This document shows, one piece after another, positions 1 through 11,339 of a DNA stretch of 64,000 nt. Both the position numbers and the translations under genes were made by a program. Numbering within the stretch: the first letter of the stretch is position 1; every line of letters starts with the position of its first letter. The notes under the pieces were generated by a model. That model saw only the letters and a list, made by a program, of their open reading frames with translations, did no database searches and was not told the DNA's origin. This DNA comes from Torreya grandis (lineage: Eukaryota > Streptophyta > Pinopsida > Cupressales > Taxaceae), in NCBI GenBank assembly GCA_037957365.1, contig JARHVA010001189.1, positions 2,207,501-2,271,500 on the forward strand, given 5' to 3'.

Positions 1-314
1 AAAAAATGTAACACTTTTTTTATTTCTTATTTTCATAATAAAAAATAATGTGTCACAACTTTGGAACCACAGCAACCGGTACCATAATATGTCCTATTGA
101 ATCTTGGTAATATATAGCTTTATAATATCCATCTTGATCATGACCTATGTGCTAAATAAATGCAAGTGTACAAACATTTTCTTTGTTCCCTCATTAATTT
201 TCACATTCTATATGTATTCATTCTCAATAAAAACCTAATAGTCAAAGGGTTCCTTCTTGAATGTTTATAATTTTGATGTATTTGACCCCTTATTTTGTTC
301 CCTAGTAGTTGGTA
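1..314. other. Gene-free edge, probably retroelement interior
   Basis: No open frame of useful length and no recognisable RNA gene. On the minus strand this stretch lies directly downstream of the gag knuckle remnant at 315-510, so it is probably the decayed continuation of that element. I see no protease motif in it. Confidence 0.4.
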
Positions 315-510
315 TTATGGGTTGTATAATATTAATAGTACCTTTATCCTTATATTTAAGAATTTTATTAGTGTTGAACAAGTATCAATAACATGCCTCG
401 TTATTCTATGAAAATGACAAAATGGTTTTCCGTCTTGATTAGATAGTTTTTTATTAGATATATGCCTTATTATAGAAAAAACTATTAATTCCCTGTCAAG
501 TAACATCTTT
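315..510 (-). pseudogene. Ty3/Gypsy gag remnant with CX2HX4HX4C knuckle
   Basis: A 63-residue minus-strand open frame carries the nucleocapsid end of a plant Gypsy gag. At 378-419 it reads C-H-F-H, four residues, H, four residues, C, that is CX2HX4HX4C, followed by a T-L-x-K-F-L-like helix as in plant gag proteins of the C..H....GH.T..C type. Such knuckles bind genomic RNA during particle packaging. The frame is closed on both sides and I find no gag core, protease or RT with it, so this is a fragment. The initiator Met at its start is probably fortuitous. The rest of the element would lie toward lower coordinates, beyond the window edge. Confidence 0.6.
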
Positions 511-1110
511 AATATAATGGGTGGATTAAATTATGAATTGTTAGATTGTATTATAATAATTAGTTATATATTTATGACCTCAACATTATTTACTGAATCT
601 ACTAAAGGTGGTCGACCTATACTTGTAATGCATTGATCTATGTATTGTACTTATTGTTATTTAGTAATCTTAGATTTGACAAAGATGTTAGTACATGGTA
701 CACGTGATAGAGTATAATCATATGTAGTACCTATATTATAACATGTATTATTTCCTTTATCAATATCTAACATCATTGTTTTTCCTTTATATGTGCTGTT
801 GTGAATTATTGTATTTGAATCATCTCAATATTCATCTGGGCTAACTAGGGTAAAATTCAAACCATAAAAATAATCATCATGTTAATTTGTATTACATTTG
901 TATCATTAACATAACCAGCATTAGAATCATCATCAGTATCTTATATGGATATAAAATTTGGGTCTTTTGAATTTAGTAATAAAAAAACAATTTACATCTT
1001 ATTATTCTAACTTTTTAGGTGAATGTTATTGTTCTAGAATATCTATAGATTGTAATTTTTGCTTATTTTATTAGATTCACCAACCTCATAAGTATACATT
1101 TTTTAGTCAT
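511..1110. other. Gene-free decayed sequence
   Basis: Very AT-rich, with stops in all frames. It would be the upstream (gag core) side of the minus-strand remnant at 315-510, but I could not recognise gag motifs in it. Confidence 0.4.
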
Positions 1111-2765
1111 TAAAATTAACATTTAATGATAAAATAATGAAATTTTGACCACTCCTTATGCACACTTAGCCTATGCTCAATTCTATGATTTTATATTGTT
1201 TTAGATTAAGGTAAAAACAGGTTTTGAAGGGATCCCAAAACCCTGAAACAAAGATAGAAAGATGAAGCATTTATGACCACAGGAAAAACCTAAAACCTAC
1301 TACAAATAAGTAACAAAAATAGGTTTTATATGGACCTGAAACCACCGGAAAGACCACAAGTCATGACCCAGGTTTTACATAGACCTGGCTACACCATAGT
1401 CAAAAGATAACAAAAAACCAGGAAATAGGACTAGATAACACAACCAACTAGAAGAACCAGGCTATTCTTTCAGTTCCAAAATCATTTTCACTGCTTCCTT
1501 ACCTTTCACAGCAGTATCCTGGATGGTAGTAGCTGCTGACATGGCTCCCTCTTGCATAGCTTTCTTTCTTGAGCTTTGTCTCATCCTCTTGCTAGGCCCC
1601 TCCAAGGATTTGATTTTATATTGTTATTCCTCTACTTCTTTGTGTATAAACCACTATCCTTGATACTGAATAGTCTTATTGTTCATTCCAAGTAGCCTAG
1701 ACTCACTATTAGACTGATTCACATTTCTAGTTTAGTTATCTTTTCTCCTCAAACAATAACACTCCTTTAAGATAATCTCATTGCTTGGTGTCTGAAACCA
1801 CTAGTTTCATCCTCCTACTAAACAAAATCTAATTTCTCAAATTAAAATTCATCTAATGTGTCATCATACACATTTTTTAAGTCCCATTCAAGGAAATCCC
1901 TAAAATACAACTATATAAACAAATTTTTTATTCATTTGTTCACTAGATGGTAATAGGCTTCTTTATTGAAAACAACAGACTTATTTTAACTACATATTGA
2001 GATGAAAACACCTATTCTTCCCAATTCTAAGTCCATACAACCCAAGTATCCTTGGGCTAGTTTTGAATACAACAACAAGGTCATAATTCATTATTGAAGC
2101 ACATAATTACACCATGATTTCACTAACATATATCATTTCACTAATATTTCACACACACCACCATAGCATAAGCTAAGCACATAGAGTTTAATTCATCTTA
2201 AAAGTATTGGTATGTAGGCAACACTCAACACACAAGGTGTTGAGGTAAAACACAAACTTAACCTCTAACTCATTTTTCCCCATTTACTACATTTGTTCCT
2301 CCTTGTTCTTTAATCTAGGGTTATTTTGAAGAAGAAGGCACACAAAAACTCCCACAATGAGTCAATAAACCCTTAATATATACATAGGAATTATAAGTAA
2401 AGGCACATTAGTCAAAACTCACACAGAAGAAAAAACCCTAAAAGACATCATCACACCCTATAGATGATAGTGTAGGTTGACCTCATTTGAATACTATGGA
2501 CTTGCTTGAGAATAAAGTAGTTTTAATTCACAACACCATCACATAATCCCAAAATTGATTAAATGATCTCTGTTTTAGTCCATTATATTTAATTTCTAGC
2601 TAAGGCGTCTCTTTCTTAGTATTTCCCCCCTTTTTAATATTTCTAGAAATATTAAGTCATAAATCAGTCATGCGTAGTAATTGTATATTTAACATATTCT
2701 AGTTTAATTAGTAGTTTGTCATAATTAGATTAAGGCATTCTTAATCTTCCAATTTTAAAAAAACA
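1111..2765 (+). repeat. R1a: LTR-like repeat, copy 1 of 4
   Basis: This segment recurs at 18278-19112 plus 29119-29518 (same strand) and, inverted, at 35602-36843 and 37825-39037. Shared landmarks are a 'gaccactccttatgcacact' block near the start, a 'ctagactcactatt' block in the middle and an 'aatcagtcatg' block near the end. Without the 410-bp insertion at 1201-1610 and one TSD copy, it is about 1.23 kb, the same as the other copies. All copies end in ...AAACA, consistent with the CA end of an LTR; the exact start is uncertain. A gag-protease relic follows on the same strand at 3.6-5.1 kb, so R1a is most easily read as that element's 5' LTR. Confidence 0.6.
1186..1625 (-). mobile_element. 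410-bp retroposon (5'-truncated LINE or retroposed transcript) with 15-bp TSD
   Basis: Positions 1186-1200 and 1611-1625 are the same 15 bases (tgattttatattgtt) and flank a 410-bp segment (1201-1610). That segment is absent from the inverted R1 copy c at 35602-36843, which gives an empty-site comparison. A perfect, long, AT-rich duplication is what target-primed reverse transcription leaves. On the minus strand the insert begins with about 50 codons without a stop, rich in Lys, Arg, Ala and Glu and ending in I-L-E-L-K-E-stop, then about 250 bases of untranslated-looking sequence. I see no clear poly(A). It could be the 3' end of a LINE or a copied host mRNA; I cannot name the protein. Confidence 0.65.
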
Positions 2766-3600
2766 TATTGGTAAACCTATTTATTGTTGAATATTTCAAA
2801 ACACTAACCATTCATGTTGCTAGGGTTTATTCCCTTCATTTTATTATTTCCAAATATTGTATTAAGGTTTTCATATTTAGTAAATTATTTGTTAACAACA
2901 ATATTCCAAATTTCTATTTCCTATTTTATTCACTCTAATAAAATTATTTCTACCTCTCTTAGAATAAGTACTAGACTAAGTGGTACTCAAGTTGATCATA
3001 TTTATATTTATTTTGATAAGGCACATAAGATGGATAAGAATAAAGGTATATTAGGACAGTCACATAATGATGAAATTTTTGAATATCCAAAGTGCATGAC
3101 AATATTCCATAGCATGAACATTATAATCAGGACAACTTTGACACTCAAGATGAGCATTAATGTAATTCCACCTATTAATGATAAATTAATAGAGCCTAAT
3201 AAAGTACAAGTTGTTAAGAAAATTTGACAAAAAAATTGTGAACAACCTCAAGATTATGATAAAATATTACAAACACTTTTGGAAATAAAAATTACAAACA
3301 TGGGTTAATCATCTAAGATATCTACTGCTATGGGTTCCTTGCATATCTCTATATCACTTAATACAACCTTTATACCAAAATATAACATGGGGGTAACCCA
3401 AGAGTTTTAGAAGATGAATATGCCAATATCTACTTAGTCACTCTTTGTATCACTTTTGGTTAGCACACATTTTATTCCTAATGTGCAATCCCTTATGCAT
3501 AACATTGTATCTCTGTAGACTAAGGTGTTGTATTTGGAACAAAGTGCTTTGAAATATAATTAGACACTTGACTCGTAGAATTTACTATATACTCCATTGG
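2766..3600 (+). other. Leader region between R1a and gag relic
   Basis: Directly after the R1a end comes a TGG-containing stretch ('tattggtaaacc') where a primer-binding site would sit; I cannot match it to a tRNA. The same junction, 'taatggtgaacccattta', occurs after inverted copy R1c, so this region belongs to the R1 element family. A 137-codon open frame (2814-3227) lies here. It has a hydrophobic first half and a charged second half, no domain I recognise, and sits where the 5' leader or gag N-terminus is expected. I do not call it a gene. Confidence 0.4.
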
Positions 3601-3629
3601 TTTAGTATATTTTAGTTATATCTTTTACC

Positions 3630-4480
3630 ACCTGATTTTTTCACACCTAAGCTTACATTGTATGATGGAAAAGGTGACCTCGAGCAACATTTGAGAGCAT
3701 TTCATGTAGAATGATTGAAGTATGCTTCCAATAATAGGTTGCTCATCAAGTTTTTGCCCAAGAGTTTGAAATAGTATATCTAAGATGGTTATATGATTTA
3801 CCATATTATTCAATTAATGCATTCAATATTTTGGCATATTTATTCCTTGCACATTTCTCAATTAACATAAGTTAAGATATTTCATATGATCGAATTACTT
3901 AGCTCAAAAAAAAATCAAATGAGCCTATTATCGATTATGTATTATGATATAAGACCATGTTATCCAAAATGGTGAATCCTATGGTAGATAAGGAATTTCA
4001 AGACATATTCAAAGAGATTTGTCTTCCACCTCTAAAGGAATCTATTATGTTTAATAATTTTCTATCATTAATGAATTTATTTCACATAGAAGGAAAAAGA
4101 GATTAAATTGTTGGAAATAAATAAGCTAAAGTATGTAACCAACATAGTTTCTAGTTCTCATGTAAATAATCTATGTAATCCACCATATAAGGTGAAACCA
4201 AGTGAAAATAAGAGTGACCAAAAGATAATAGTGAATGCAGTTTTAGAATCAACTCTACACCTTATATTAATAGCTCCTCCAAGGAGATAGTTTACCAACT
4301 TGCCAGAAGCTCCCTAAAAGGTGTTACAAAATTTAATGGAATTTCACCTCATATAACTTCTTCCCATTAAATATTTTTATTTGATTAAACCTATTCCAAA
4401 AGTATTTGATCAAAAAAAAATGATTTTCATAGAACACTTTGGCATACGGCCAATAGATGCATTAGTTTGAGACACAAGAT
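3630..4480 (+). pseudogene. Ty3/Gypsy gag relic
   Basis: Read with several stops and frameshifts, this is a plant Gypsy gag. Near 3640-3720 it shows L-Y-D-G-K-G-D-L-E-Q-H-L-R-A-F, the conserved start of the capsid domain. Near 3955-4050 comes K-M-V-N-P-M then I-C-L-P-P-L. Around 4270-4330 there is R-R-x-F-T-N-L-P-E-A-P, the usual lead-in to the nucleocapsid. A knuckle follows at 4428-4460 as H-x4-H-x4-C with its first Cys lost, then a S-L-R-H-K-I helix. Gag forms the virus-like particle in which the element is reverse-transcribed. The protein is broken many times. Protease follows at 4755; upstream R1a may be its LTR. Confidence 0.7.
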
Positions 4481-4754
4481 TTGATAGATGAGAACATCAT
4501 TGATGTGGGTAAATCTACTAAAAATAAAAATGAAAAATAAAGTGAGAGTATAAAAATTAATATATTTAATGATCCTTTCCCTAATCATAAAAATCAAGAA
4601 ACAACAAATAAATCAGAAGAGCATTACACACATAATGCACACCCTCCACTAGCTTCTTATCATTGTCATATAGAGATGCAACATCCTTTAAATGGAATGA
4701 TTGTTACACATCATGTATAAGTGACTTATATACCATTTATTAAATTTTTAGAGC

Positions 4755-5130
4755 ATGAGATATTTAATGATTATTTTATTTTACACTCTTTGTTCATTCG
4801 AGCTAACATTAATCATCAACCTATACAGTGTCATGATTGATAATGGTTCAAGTGTAAATATGTGCACTATCACACTTCTCTCTCATTTTGGATACACAAA
4901 TAAGTATATACTCCCTAAAAAAACAATAATTAAGGGATTTAGTGGACATGTTTATATTTTATTGGTGATATCACAATATTACCATAGGTTGGTCTAGCAC
5001 ATGTTCCCACCAAGTTTATAGTAGCACCCAGTGCATGAGTTTTCAATATGTTATTTGGACATATATGGATTAAACAGCTTCATGAAATAACTTATACAAT
5101 ACATACATGTTTGAAAAACATTTCACTAAT
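4755..5130 (+). pseudogene. Retroviral-type aspartic protease relic (Gypsy)
   Basis: The open part (4755-4997, 80 residues) contains V-M-I-D-N-G-S-S-V-N, the D-[NST]-G active-site loop of retropepsins, with the catalytic Asp apparently intact. Past a frame break the later part reads like the conserved F-N-x-L-L-G-R-x-W-I-H segment that closes the domain in plant Gypsy elements (here with F for L and H for R), ending near 5130. The enzyme would cut the Gag-Pol polyprotein. No RT, RNase H or integrase follows, which would normally begin within a few hundred bases, so this is a gag-protease element or a deleted copy. Confidence 0.7.
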
Positions 5131-7214
5131 TAAGGTTATTTATTGTGAGGCTCTTGTAGGATGCATTGGTTAGTGTGTTAGTTTTTTTAGCATGATATGT
5201 GTAGTTTATTTACATCAGTTCATTTGTGTTTTAGTATATGCAGTACTTATCTATATCTAATTTTATATCAAATATGGTTCATATGTGTACTTGAGTGAGT
5301 TGAAAAACATACAAGTTGTCACTTTTAGATGAATTTTTAAGGTGGTGATGTTGTCTCCAACTCAGAAAGCATACATAGATAAAATCACATTAATTTAGAC
5401 AATAACACACTATGCTCTTATATAATTCTAGTAGACTTATCCTAATGAACACATATTATAATATATCTGATCCAAAATAGTCAAGGCCTTCTACAGCTTA
5501 TGTGCATCATAATTTCACTAGAGTCATCTTTTACTTAGGTTTTATCACTCTATGACTATCCTTTTATTCCTGCTATAAGTATAGTACATTGTGCACATTT
5601 GCCATATTTTTTCACTTACTTTCACATTGCTCTCTTACTGGATAGCTAATTTTTATATAATAATAATAATAATAATTACTTATGTAGGTTGATTTCACTT
5701 ATTCATGCATGATTATCATGTTTGCTTCTTTGCTTAATGACTTGTGTGTATTCATTACTCTAGATTGTGGATATTTGAACATGTCATTATTTATGGATCT
5801 AAGCATTAGTTTTTGTTTCTATGTGTGTGGATGATATTTGAACATGTTCCTTGTATGTGGCCCCTTAGCCTTTTTTCATTTTTTATGTGCTTTTGAGTGT
5901 GCTCTATGTGTATACATCATAGCCATGAATCTTATTTATTATTATTTACTCAATTTGAGATGCCATGATAAATATCATGCATCTCCCCAGTTTATTGACA
6001 CCATGATAAATATCATGCATCTCCCTCGAGTAGTTATATATAAATTTTAATTACTTGATAATGATCATTTATTCATTGTGTGCCTAATTTCTAACATCTA
6101 TCTAGACATGACACTATGTATGGTTGGTTTTAAATGTATCATATATTATTATTTTACTCAAATTATAAATATGATGAAATGATTTCTAATGCTATCATTA
6201 TTAATATAGATTTCATTTTTTATAACATCATTATCATAAATTTTTATTTTGAGCTAAGTTATTGTGCAAGTTTCACAACTCACCTCAAAAAAGGGGGTAT
6301 ACATAGTGGAATGTCTTACAGACTAAACTGAAATAGTGCACTACATAGATAGAAAACAATAATACTTGCTTAATCTATCATAGTACATTCTCATTTTTTT
6401 TACATAAATCATATTCATACATAACTACGCCATTTGGATAATAATGCAGACCATAGTTAACCATAACAGTGTGCTTTCATCCCAGAAGTCAAAAATAACT
6501 TTTTTAGATTTCTCAAAATTATATTCAATCTACAAAATAATTTTTAGTGGTTACTCAAAAACAATTTATAGATTTAATCACATGATTATCATAAATTTTG
6601 CTCAAATTATGGGCATCATACCTGACATTATGTTCCTAAAAGTTACAATGGATTTTACTCAATTATCAAAATCAATATACTTAGATATCAAATTGGGGCA
6701 TGTGTGTGGCACTTCTTTCTCAATTTTTTCACCATTTTTCATAGAAGGAATGGCATTTCATGTCATTCTCTATGTTGTGTACACTAGACTTAGATCATAC
6801 TATTTTTTCACTAGTTTTGCACCAAAATGAATTTTATTCTATTTATAGTAGTTGATTTAGCTTTTTTCACTATTTTTTGTACCAAAATGATCTATTGCAA
6901 TTCATACAAGGATTTCAAGCTACTATACTACCTTAAGTTGTGCAGTTATGGAGTCAAGTTCATATTTATTTCTTAAGCACATTCTCCTACTAATGAGGAT
7001 TGGAGCATACATAATCCAATATAAGTTTTTCAATAAAAAAATATCCAAAGGTTCCACCCTCTCGAGTCACTAGTTTTTTCACCAGAAAACACAATTCATG
7101 TACATGAAAAGGTGTATTTATTCCTTGTTACTTGATTTACAAGTTTCTTGTCTTTACTTTCAAATTTTCACTCTAAGCAAGGATTGATTTATGAATGCTT
7201 CATTAATTTGTTTT
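5131..7214. other. Gene-free region after gag-protease relic
   Basis: No RT-like motif on either strand. Visible structure: a short (TAA)n tract at about 5656-5676, a pair of direct repeats at 5962-6028, and a purine-rich run at 6288-6297 followed by 'tatacatagtgg', which could be a polypurine tract with the start of a 3' LTR. The open frame at 6444-6830 (128 codons) has no recognisable domain and low-complexity AT composition; I do not support it as a gene. Confidence 0.4.
5962..6028. repeat. Direct repeat containing a small palindrome
   Basis: The block 'ccatgataaatatcatgcat' followed by 'ctcc' occurs twice, about 38 bases apart (start to start), separated by unrelated sequence. Each copy holds an inverted repeat, ATGATA-AA-TATCAT. 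It is a local duplication with no coding role that I can see. Confidence 0.6.
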
Positions 7215-7535
7215 TGATAGGTTTGGATAAAGATTCATATTTTTAACACAAAATTTCACTAATTCATTCAGGATATTTCTTTATCTTAAGATTTACATAC
7301 TTATACTCTCTTGGTTATCTAAAAGTAAAGAGATAAGAAAAATCTATAATCCTTCAAATCTCTCCTAATATTTCTCAAAATCTCCTAATATTCTTATTTA
7401 CTCACTTATCAACTTATCTCTATATGTGTTATATTTAACAACTCATTTTGTTTTTCTCGCATTATAATATTATACTATCCTAGGTAATATAATTTTATAC
7501 ATACATATATTACCTTGAAACACTAATTCCCAACA
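7215..7535 (-). repeat. LTR 1 of a tandem non-autonomous LTR-element array
   Basis: This 321-bp segment is repeated at 9403-9757 and 17799-18138, starting TGATAGGTTT and ending ...CAACA on the plus strand, so it has TG...CA ends. Shared internal blocks include 'ctctcttggttatctaaaa' and 'aacatacatatattacc'-like sequence. On the minus strand it is the 3' LTR of the first unit. The base run just above it (7536-7547) is a decayed purine tract on the minus strand. I could not find a matching TSD outside the array. Confidence 0.75.
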
Positions 7536-9402
7536 TTCACCCTAGTGTGAACATGGGAGAAGAGAAACATATCCTACTGATGCTAATCTCTAAACACATT
7601 ACTTAGACTAGGTACAACTACATTAAGTTTTCTCTTTACCCTCGAGAAGGTGTAGCTGTAAACCAAATTCTATGGGTCCATGCTCATCCTCTAGGTTCCT
7701 AAATTCTGAATACTCCATATTCTTATATCTCAAAACTATTTGGATAACCATCCATGTCAATTTTACCATAAAAACTTCTTTTACCCCCAAATATTACGCT
7801 TATTTAGAATATGAATCTTTCCCAAATGTTATTACAAGGGTTTATTCAACACAAAAACATGAAAACACATGTGAAGGGGGGTGTAATTATATTATTATTC
7901 CATAACACATGCCACACAATACTAAACTAAAAAATGGAAAAAAATGCCACTAAAATAGTTGTGTAACCTCGTTGTTAGTGGATGATGAGAGGATGTTGAA
8001 TGTCTTCCTTCCTTTGTTACCTCCATCCCCATGTAAATCACTACTTGTAAAATTTATCTTTGAAGCTCAATTGTATGAGGATAAATCCCCCAATAAGCTT
8101 GATGCATTCATCAAACATTAGGTTCCATCAAAAATGTCTTTATGAGGCATTTTATTTTATTTTTTACACTTTTGATGACATTGACAACTTATAATTAGAT
8201 TTTGCCAATTAGACTAGACTATGAACAATGACATCTAATACAACTAATAATTAACATGTAAACATTCTATTTTATTTTAATACTTAAATTACCATATGAC
8301 TTATAAACTAAAAAACTTTAAAAATACTACCTTTATAAATAAATTAAAAACTAACATGTAAACCTATATTGACATATGAAAACTTTAAAAATACCATTTG
8401 GATCTTGTGGTTGAAAATTGAATTTCATCGTGGACAAATCATGAGATAGAAACTTGTAAGAGAGAAACATAAATTAAATCAATTCATGTTTTTCAAACAC
8501 CAAATACATGGGTTATACTTGGGCAAAGAGAAGGACCAACTATGGTGGATCTTTCATGGATGAAGAATGGATATGGGTTTTTCTAGTCATGGTATGAGAA
8601 GCACATGATTGGAATAATATAGAAATCATAGGAATAATGAATGTGTGGAGTAGAGTGTGAATGAATATTTATGTTGGAATCGTTCACAATGATGATGTCA
8701 GGACTTTTGGATGAAGTGTCTAACACTAGCATTGAAATAATTACTTAGTCACATGGCATATCAATGTACAGCATGGAGGGAGAGACTTGTGCATGGATGT
8801 ACTTTAAACATAAAAATAGTATGTTGATCACAATTACTTTGAATCTATAAAATAGGTCAATCTAGTTGATGGGGTAGAATTTGATAGTAGTTAGGTAGAC
8901 ATAATCTTAGTCAAAAACACTTTAAGAAATATTTCCATGTGCAGGAAGTAGATGCACCATTCAAATCATTTAGATATGGTAGGACTAGATATTGCTTGGA
9001 TGGGTTTTGATTGAAGTGTAATCATCGAAGCAATGGTTCCAATGTATATTACTCAATGAAACCCTATAGTGATTTCAATGATAATCATGGTAATTCAATC
9101 AATTCATAAACAATACTAATCCTTTGCAATAGACTGCATAATTAGAGTAATGCATGGTGATGGGCCTTCAATGAAAAAATTTCACATACTAAAATAATAC
9201 AATTCCAAAGTGATATGAAGTTAGATCATACCAATCCAAATTAATTCGTCCAAACCCATACTAATTCCCTACACTAATATATAAACTCTTCCACAAATAT
9301 TTCAAATCATAAATCTATAATTATTATATAATTTATACATTTTCTCATTTGAATTACTAATTCTCCATGACAACAAGAATAAAAATAAGGCCCTGATATG
9401 AC
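7536..9402 (-). mobile_element. Internal region, array unit 1 (non-coding LTR element)
   Basis: The 1.87-kb internal region aligns along its whole length with unit 2 (9758-10581 plus 16765-17798). No gag, protease, RT or integrase is visible on either strand, so this is a non-autonomous element, between TRIM and LARD in size. On the minus strand, next to LTR 2, lies a decayed primer-binding site at 9389-9401; the unit 2 copy (17785-17797) is better preserved. The sequence around 8373 is the intact counterpart of the Copia insertion site in unit 2. Confidence 0.7.
9389..9401 (-). promoter_or_regulatory. Decayed primer-binding site, array unit 1
   Basis: The minus strand reads TCATATCAGGGCC one base from LTR 2, a mutated form of the initiator tRNA-Met complement TGGTATCAAAGCC seen at the equivalent place in unit 2. 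It sets the element's orientation as minus. Confidence 0.55.
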
Positions 9403-9757
9403 TTATAGGTTTTGGACAAAGTTACACAATTTTAACATACAATAAAAATTCACAATAAACTCAATAATAATCTTCTTTAATAATTCATCTGGTATATTTA
9501 TTTATATCATGTGTTACATACTTCTACTCTCTTGATTATCTAAAAATAGGGAGATAAACATAATCTAAAATCCCTCAAGTCTCTCCTAAGATTTCTCACA
9601 ATCTCGTAATATATTTCTTCACTCACTTATATACATATATCTACATGAGTTGTCTTTAATAGCTCATTTTATTATTTTCACATTACAATATTATATTATC
9701 TTAGATAATATAATTTCAAAAATACATATATTACCATGAAACACTAAATTCCTAACA
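9403..9757 (-). repeat. LTR 2 of the tandem array (shared LTR)
   Basis: This 355-bp copy lies between the two internal regions and serves as 5' LTR of unit 1 and 3' LTR of unit 2 (minus orientation). The first bases have changed from TG to TT; the end ...CCTAACA is intact. A strong minus-strand polypurine tract abuts it at 9758-9769. A single LTR shared by two units is the product expected from unequal recombination between LTRs of two copies. Confidence 0.75.
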
Positions 9758-9769
9758 TTCCCCCCTTAT
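9758..9769 (-). promoter_or_regulatory. Polypurine tract, array unit 2
   Basis: The plus strand reads 'ttccccccttat', that is ATAAGGGGGGAA on the minus strand, touching the TG start of LTR 2 as read on that strand. This is the plus-strand primer site used in LTR-element reverse transcription. Confidence 0.7.
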
Positions 9770-10581
9770 TGTGAACTTTGGAGAAGAGAAACATATCCTT
9801 TTGACACTACTCTCTGAAAACATTGATTAGACCAGGTACAACTCCATTAAGTTCTCTCTTTACCCTCATGAAGGGTAGCTATGAGCCAATTTTTGTGGGT
9901 TCTTTCCCATCCCTTGGGTTCCCAAATTTAAATACTCCATATTATTATAGCTCATAACTATTTGGACAATGATCCATGTCAAGTTTACCTCAAAATATTA
10001 TTCTTCCCTCAAATATTGCTCTTATTTAGAATATGAATCTTTCCCAAGCATTGTTTTGTGTATTTATTTAACATATAATGAAAACACATGTGAAGAGGGA
10101 TGTACTTATGTTTGTATTCTCTAGCACACACCAAACAACACTAAATTAAAAAACTAAAAAAAATGCTACTGAAATAGTTGTGTGGCCTCATCATTATTGG
10201 CTAATGAGATGACATTAAATGTTTTCCTTCCTCTATTGCCTTCATCCTCCCATAAATTACTAAGAAAAATTATTTTTGAGGATAAATTTTATGATGATAA
10301 ATCCCCCCATAAGCTTGATGCATTCATCGGTCATCGAGTTCCATCAAAAAATGCCTCCGTGAGGCAATTTTTATTTTTTTGACACTTTTGATGACATTGA
10401 CGACTTACAATTGGAATTTTCTAACTAGATTAGATTATGAAAAATAACATCCAATACTAATAAAAATTAACAATTAAACATTTTATTTTATTTTAATACT
10501 CAAAATACCATATGACTTACAAACTACAAAACATTAAAAAGGCTACCTTCATAAATAAATTAAAAACTAACACATAAGCCT
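9770..10581 (-). mobile_element. Internal region, array unit 2, part a
   Basis: Aligns with 7548-8372 of unit 1 and is cut off at the Copia insertion, with TSD copy ATATA at 10582-10586. The open frame 10182-10382 has no counterpart conserved as protein in unit 1 and is not supported. No coding domain found. Confidence 0.65.
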
Positions 10582-10586
10582 ATATA

Positions 10587-11319
10587 TGTTGGAAATGGAC
10601 AAGCCTAGGTGGGTATAAAATAAGCTTAAAATGACAAACTTAAAACACCAAATAGGAGAGGAGCATATTATAATAAGAAACACAATAAAAATATTTATGT
10701 ATTGATTCAAAAAACTCTCTTATCAACTTAAATATCATAGCTATTATTGTTCAAACAAACTTTCACAAAAAAAACCTTCAACAACTGAATGTATTTTGTC
10801 CTTTATATTCTCTCCTCTCATACTCTATTTTCTAATACATGATTTAGTTACAAGTGTTATTCTATAGGGTGTAGCTATAGGTTATTTTTGTGTATATATG
10901 CTACTATAGGTTGTTGTATATGTTGTTATGAGTTGTTATTGTGTACTACATGTTACTTCTATTTGATGCAAGTTGTTTCTACTTTCTATAGGTTACTTTT
11001 ATATGTTGTAAGTTAATTTTGATATTTGTTGTAGGTTATTATTGTTTGTTATATGCTATTGATTTTTAAATTATCTTCTACGTGAAATTATTCTACAAGC
11101 TTATTCTTCTTACAATCTATTATTTTTATCTCATTCTATTCTTTTCTTTTTCCAACTTGTCTTACATTTATGCCTATCCAAATGGATCACTAAAATAATT
11201 AAAATTTTGAAATTTTATTCATTAAATATTGTTAATTGAATTCAAACTAATGTAGAAGATAACTTTGAAGCTATAAAATGTTGACATGTTAGGTGGGGGA
11301 AAGATTATAATATTTAACA
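10587..11319 (-). repeat. Copia 3' LTR
   Basis: Runs from TGTTGGAAATGG to ...TTTAACA on the plus strand and pairs with 16026-16759. Next to its upper end, at 11320-11329, the plus strand reads 'ctctccctta', the complement of the polypurine tract TAAGGGAGAG. That confirms the minus-strand orientation. Confidence 0.9.
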
Positions 11320-11329
11320 CTCTCCCTTA
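11320..11329 (-). promoter_or_regulatory. Copia polypurine tract
   Basis: TAAGGGAGAG on the minus strand, abutting the 3' LTR. It is the expected primer for second-strand synthesis. Confidence 0.8.
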
Positions 11330-11339
11330 ATCTTGACCA

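Noticed and set aside
2814..3227. 137-codon plus-strand open frame as a host gene
   Set aside because: It lies between an LTR-like repeat and a gag relic, has AT-driven composition and no domain I know; leader or gag N-terminus is the simpler reading.
6444..6830. 128-codon plus-strand open frame
   Set aside because: Rich in Ile, Phe, Tyr and Ser as expected from AT-rich random sequence, with no domain, promoter or conserved neighbour.
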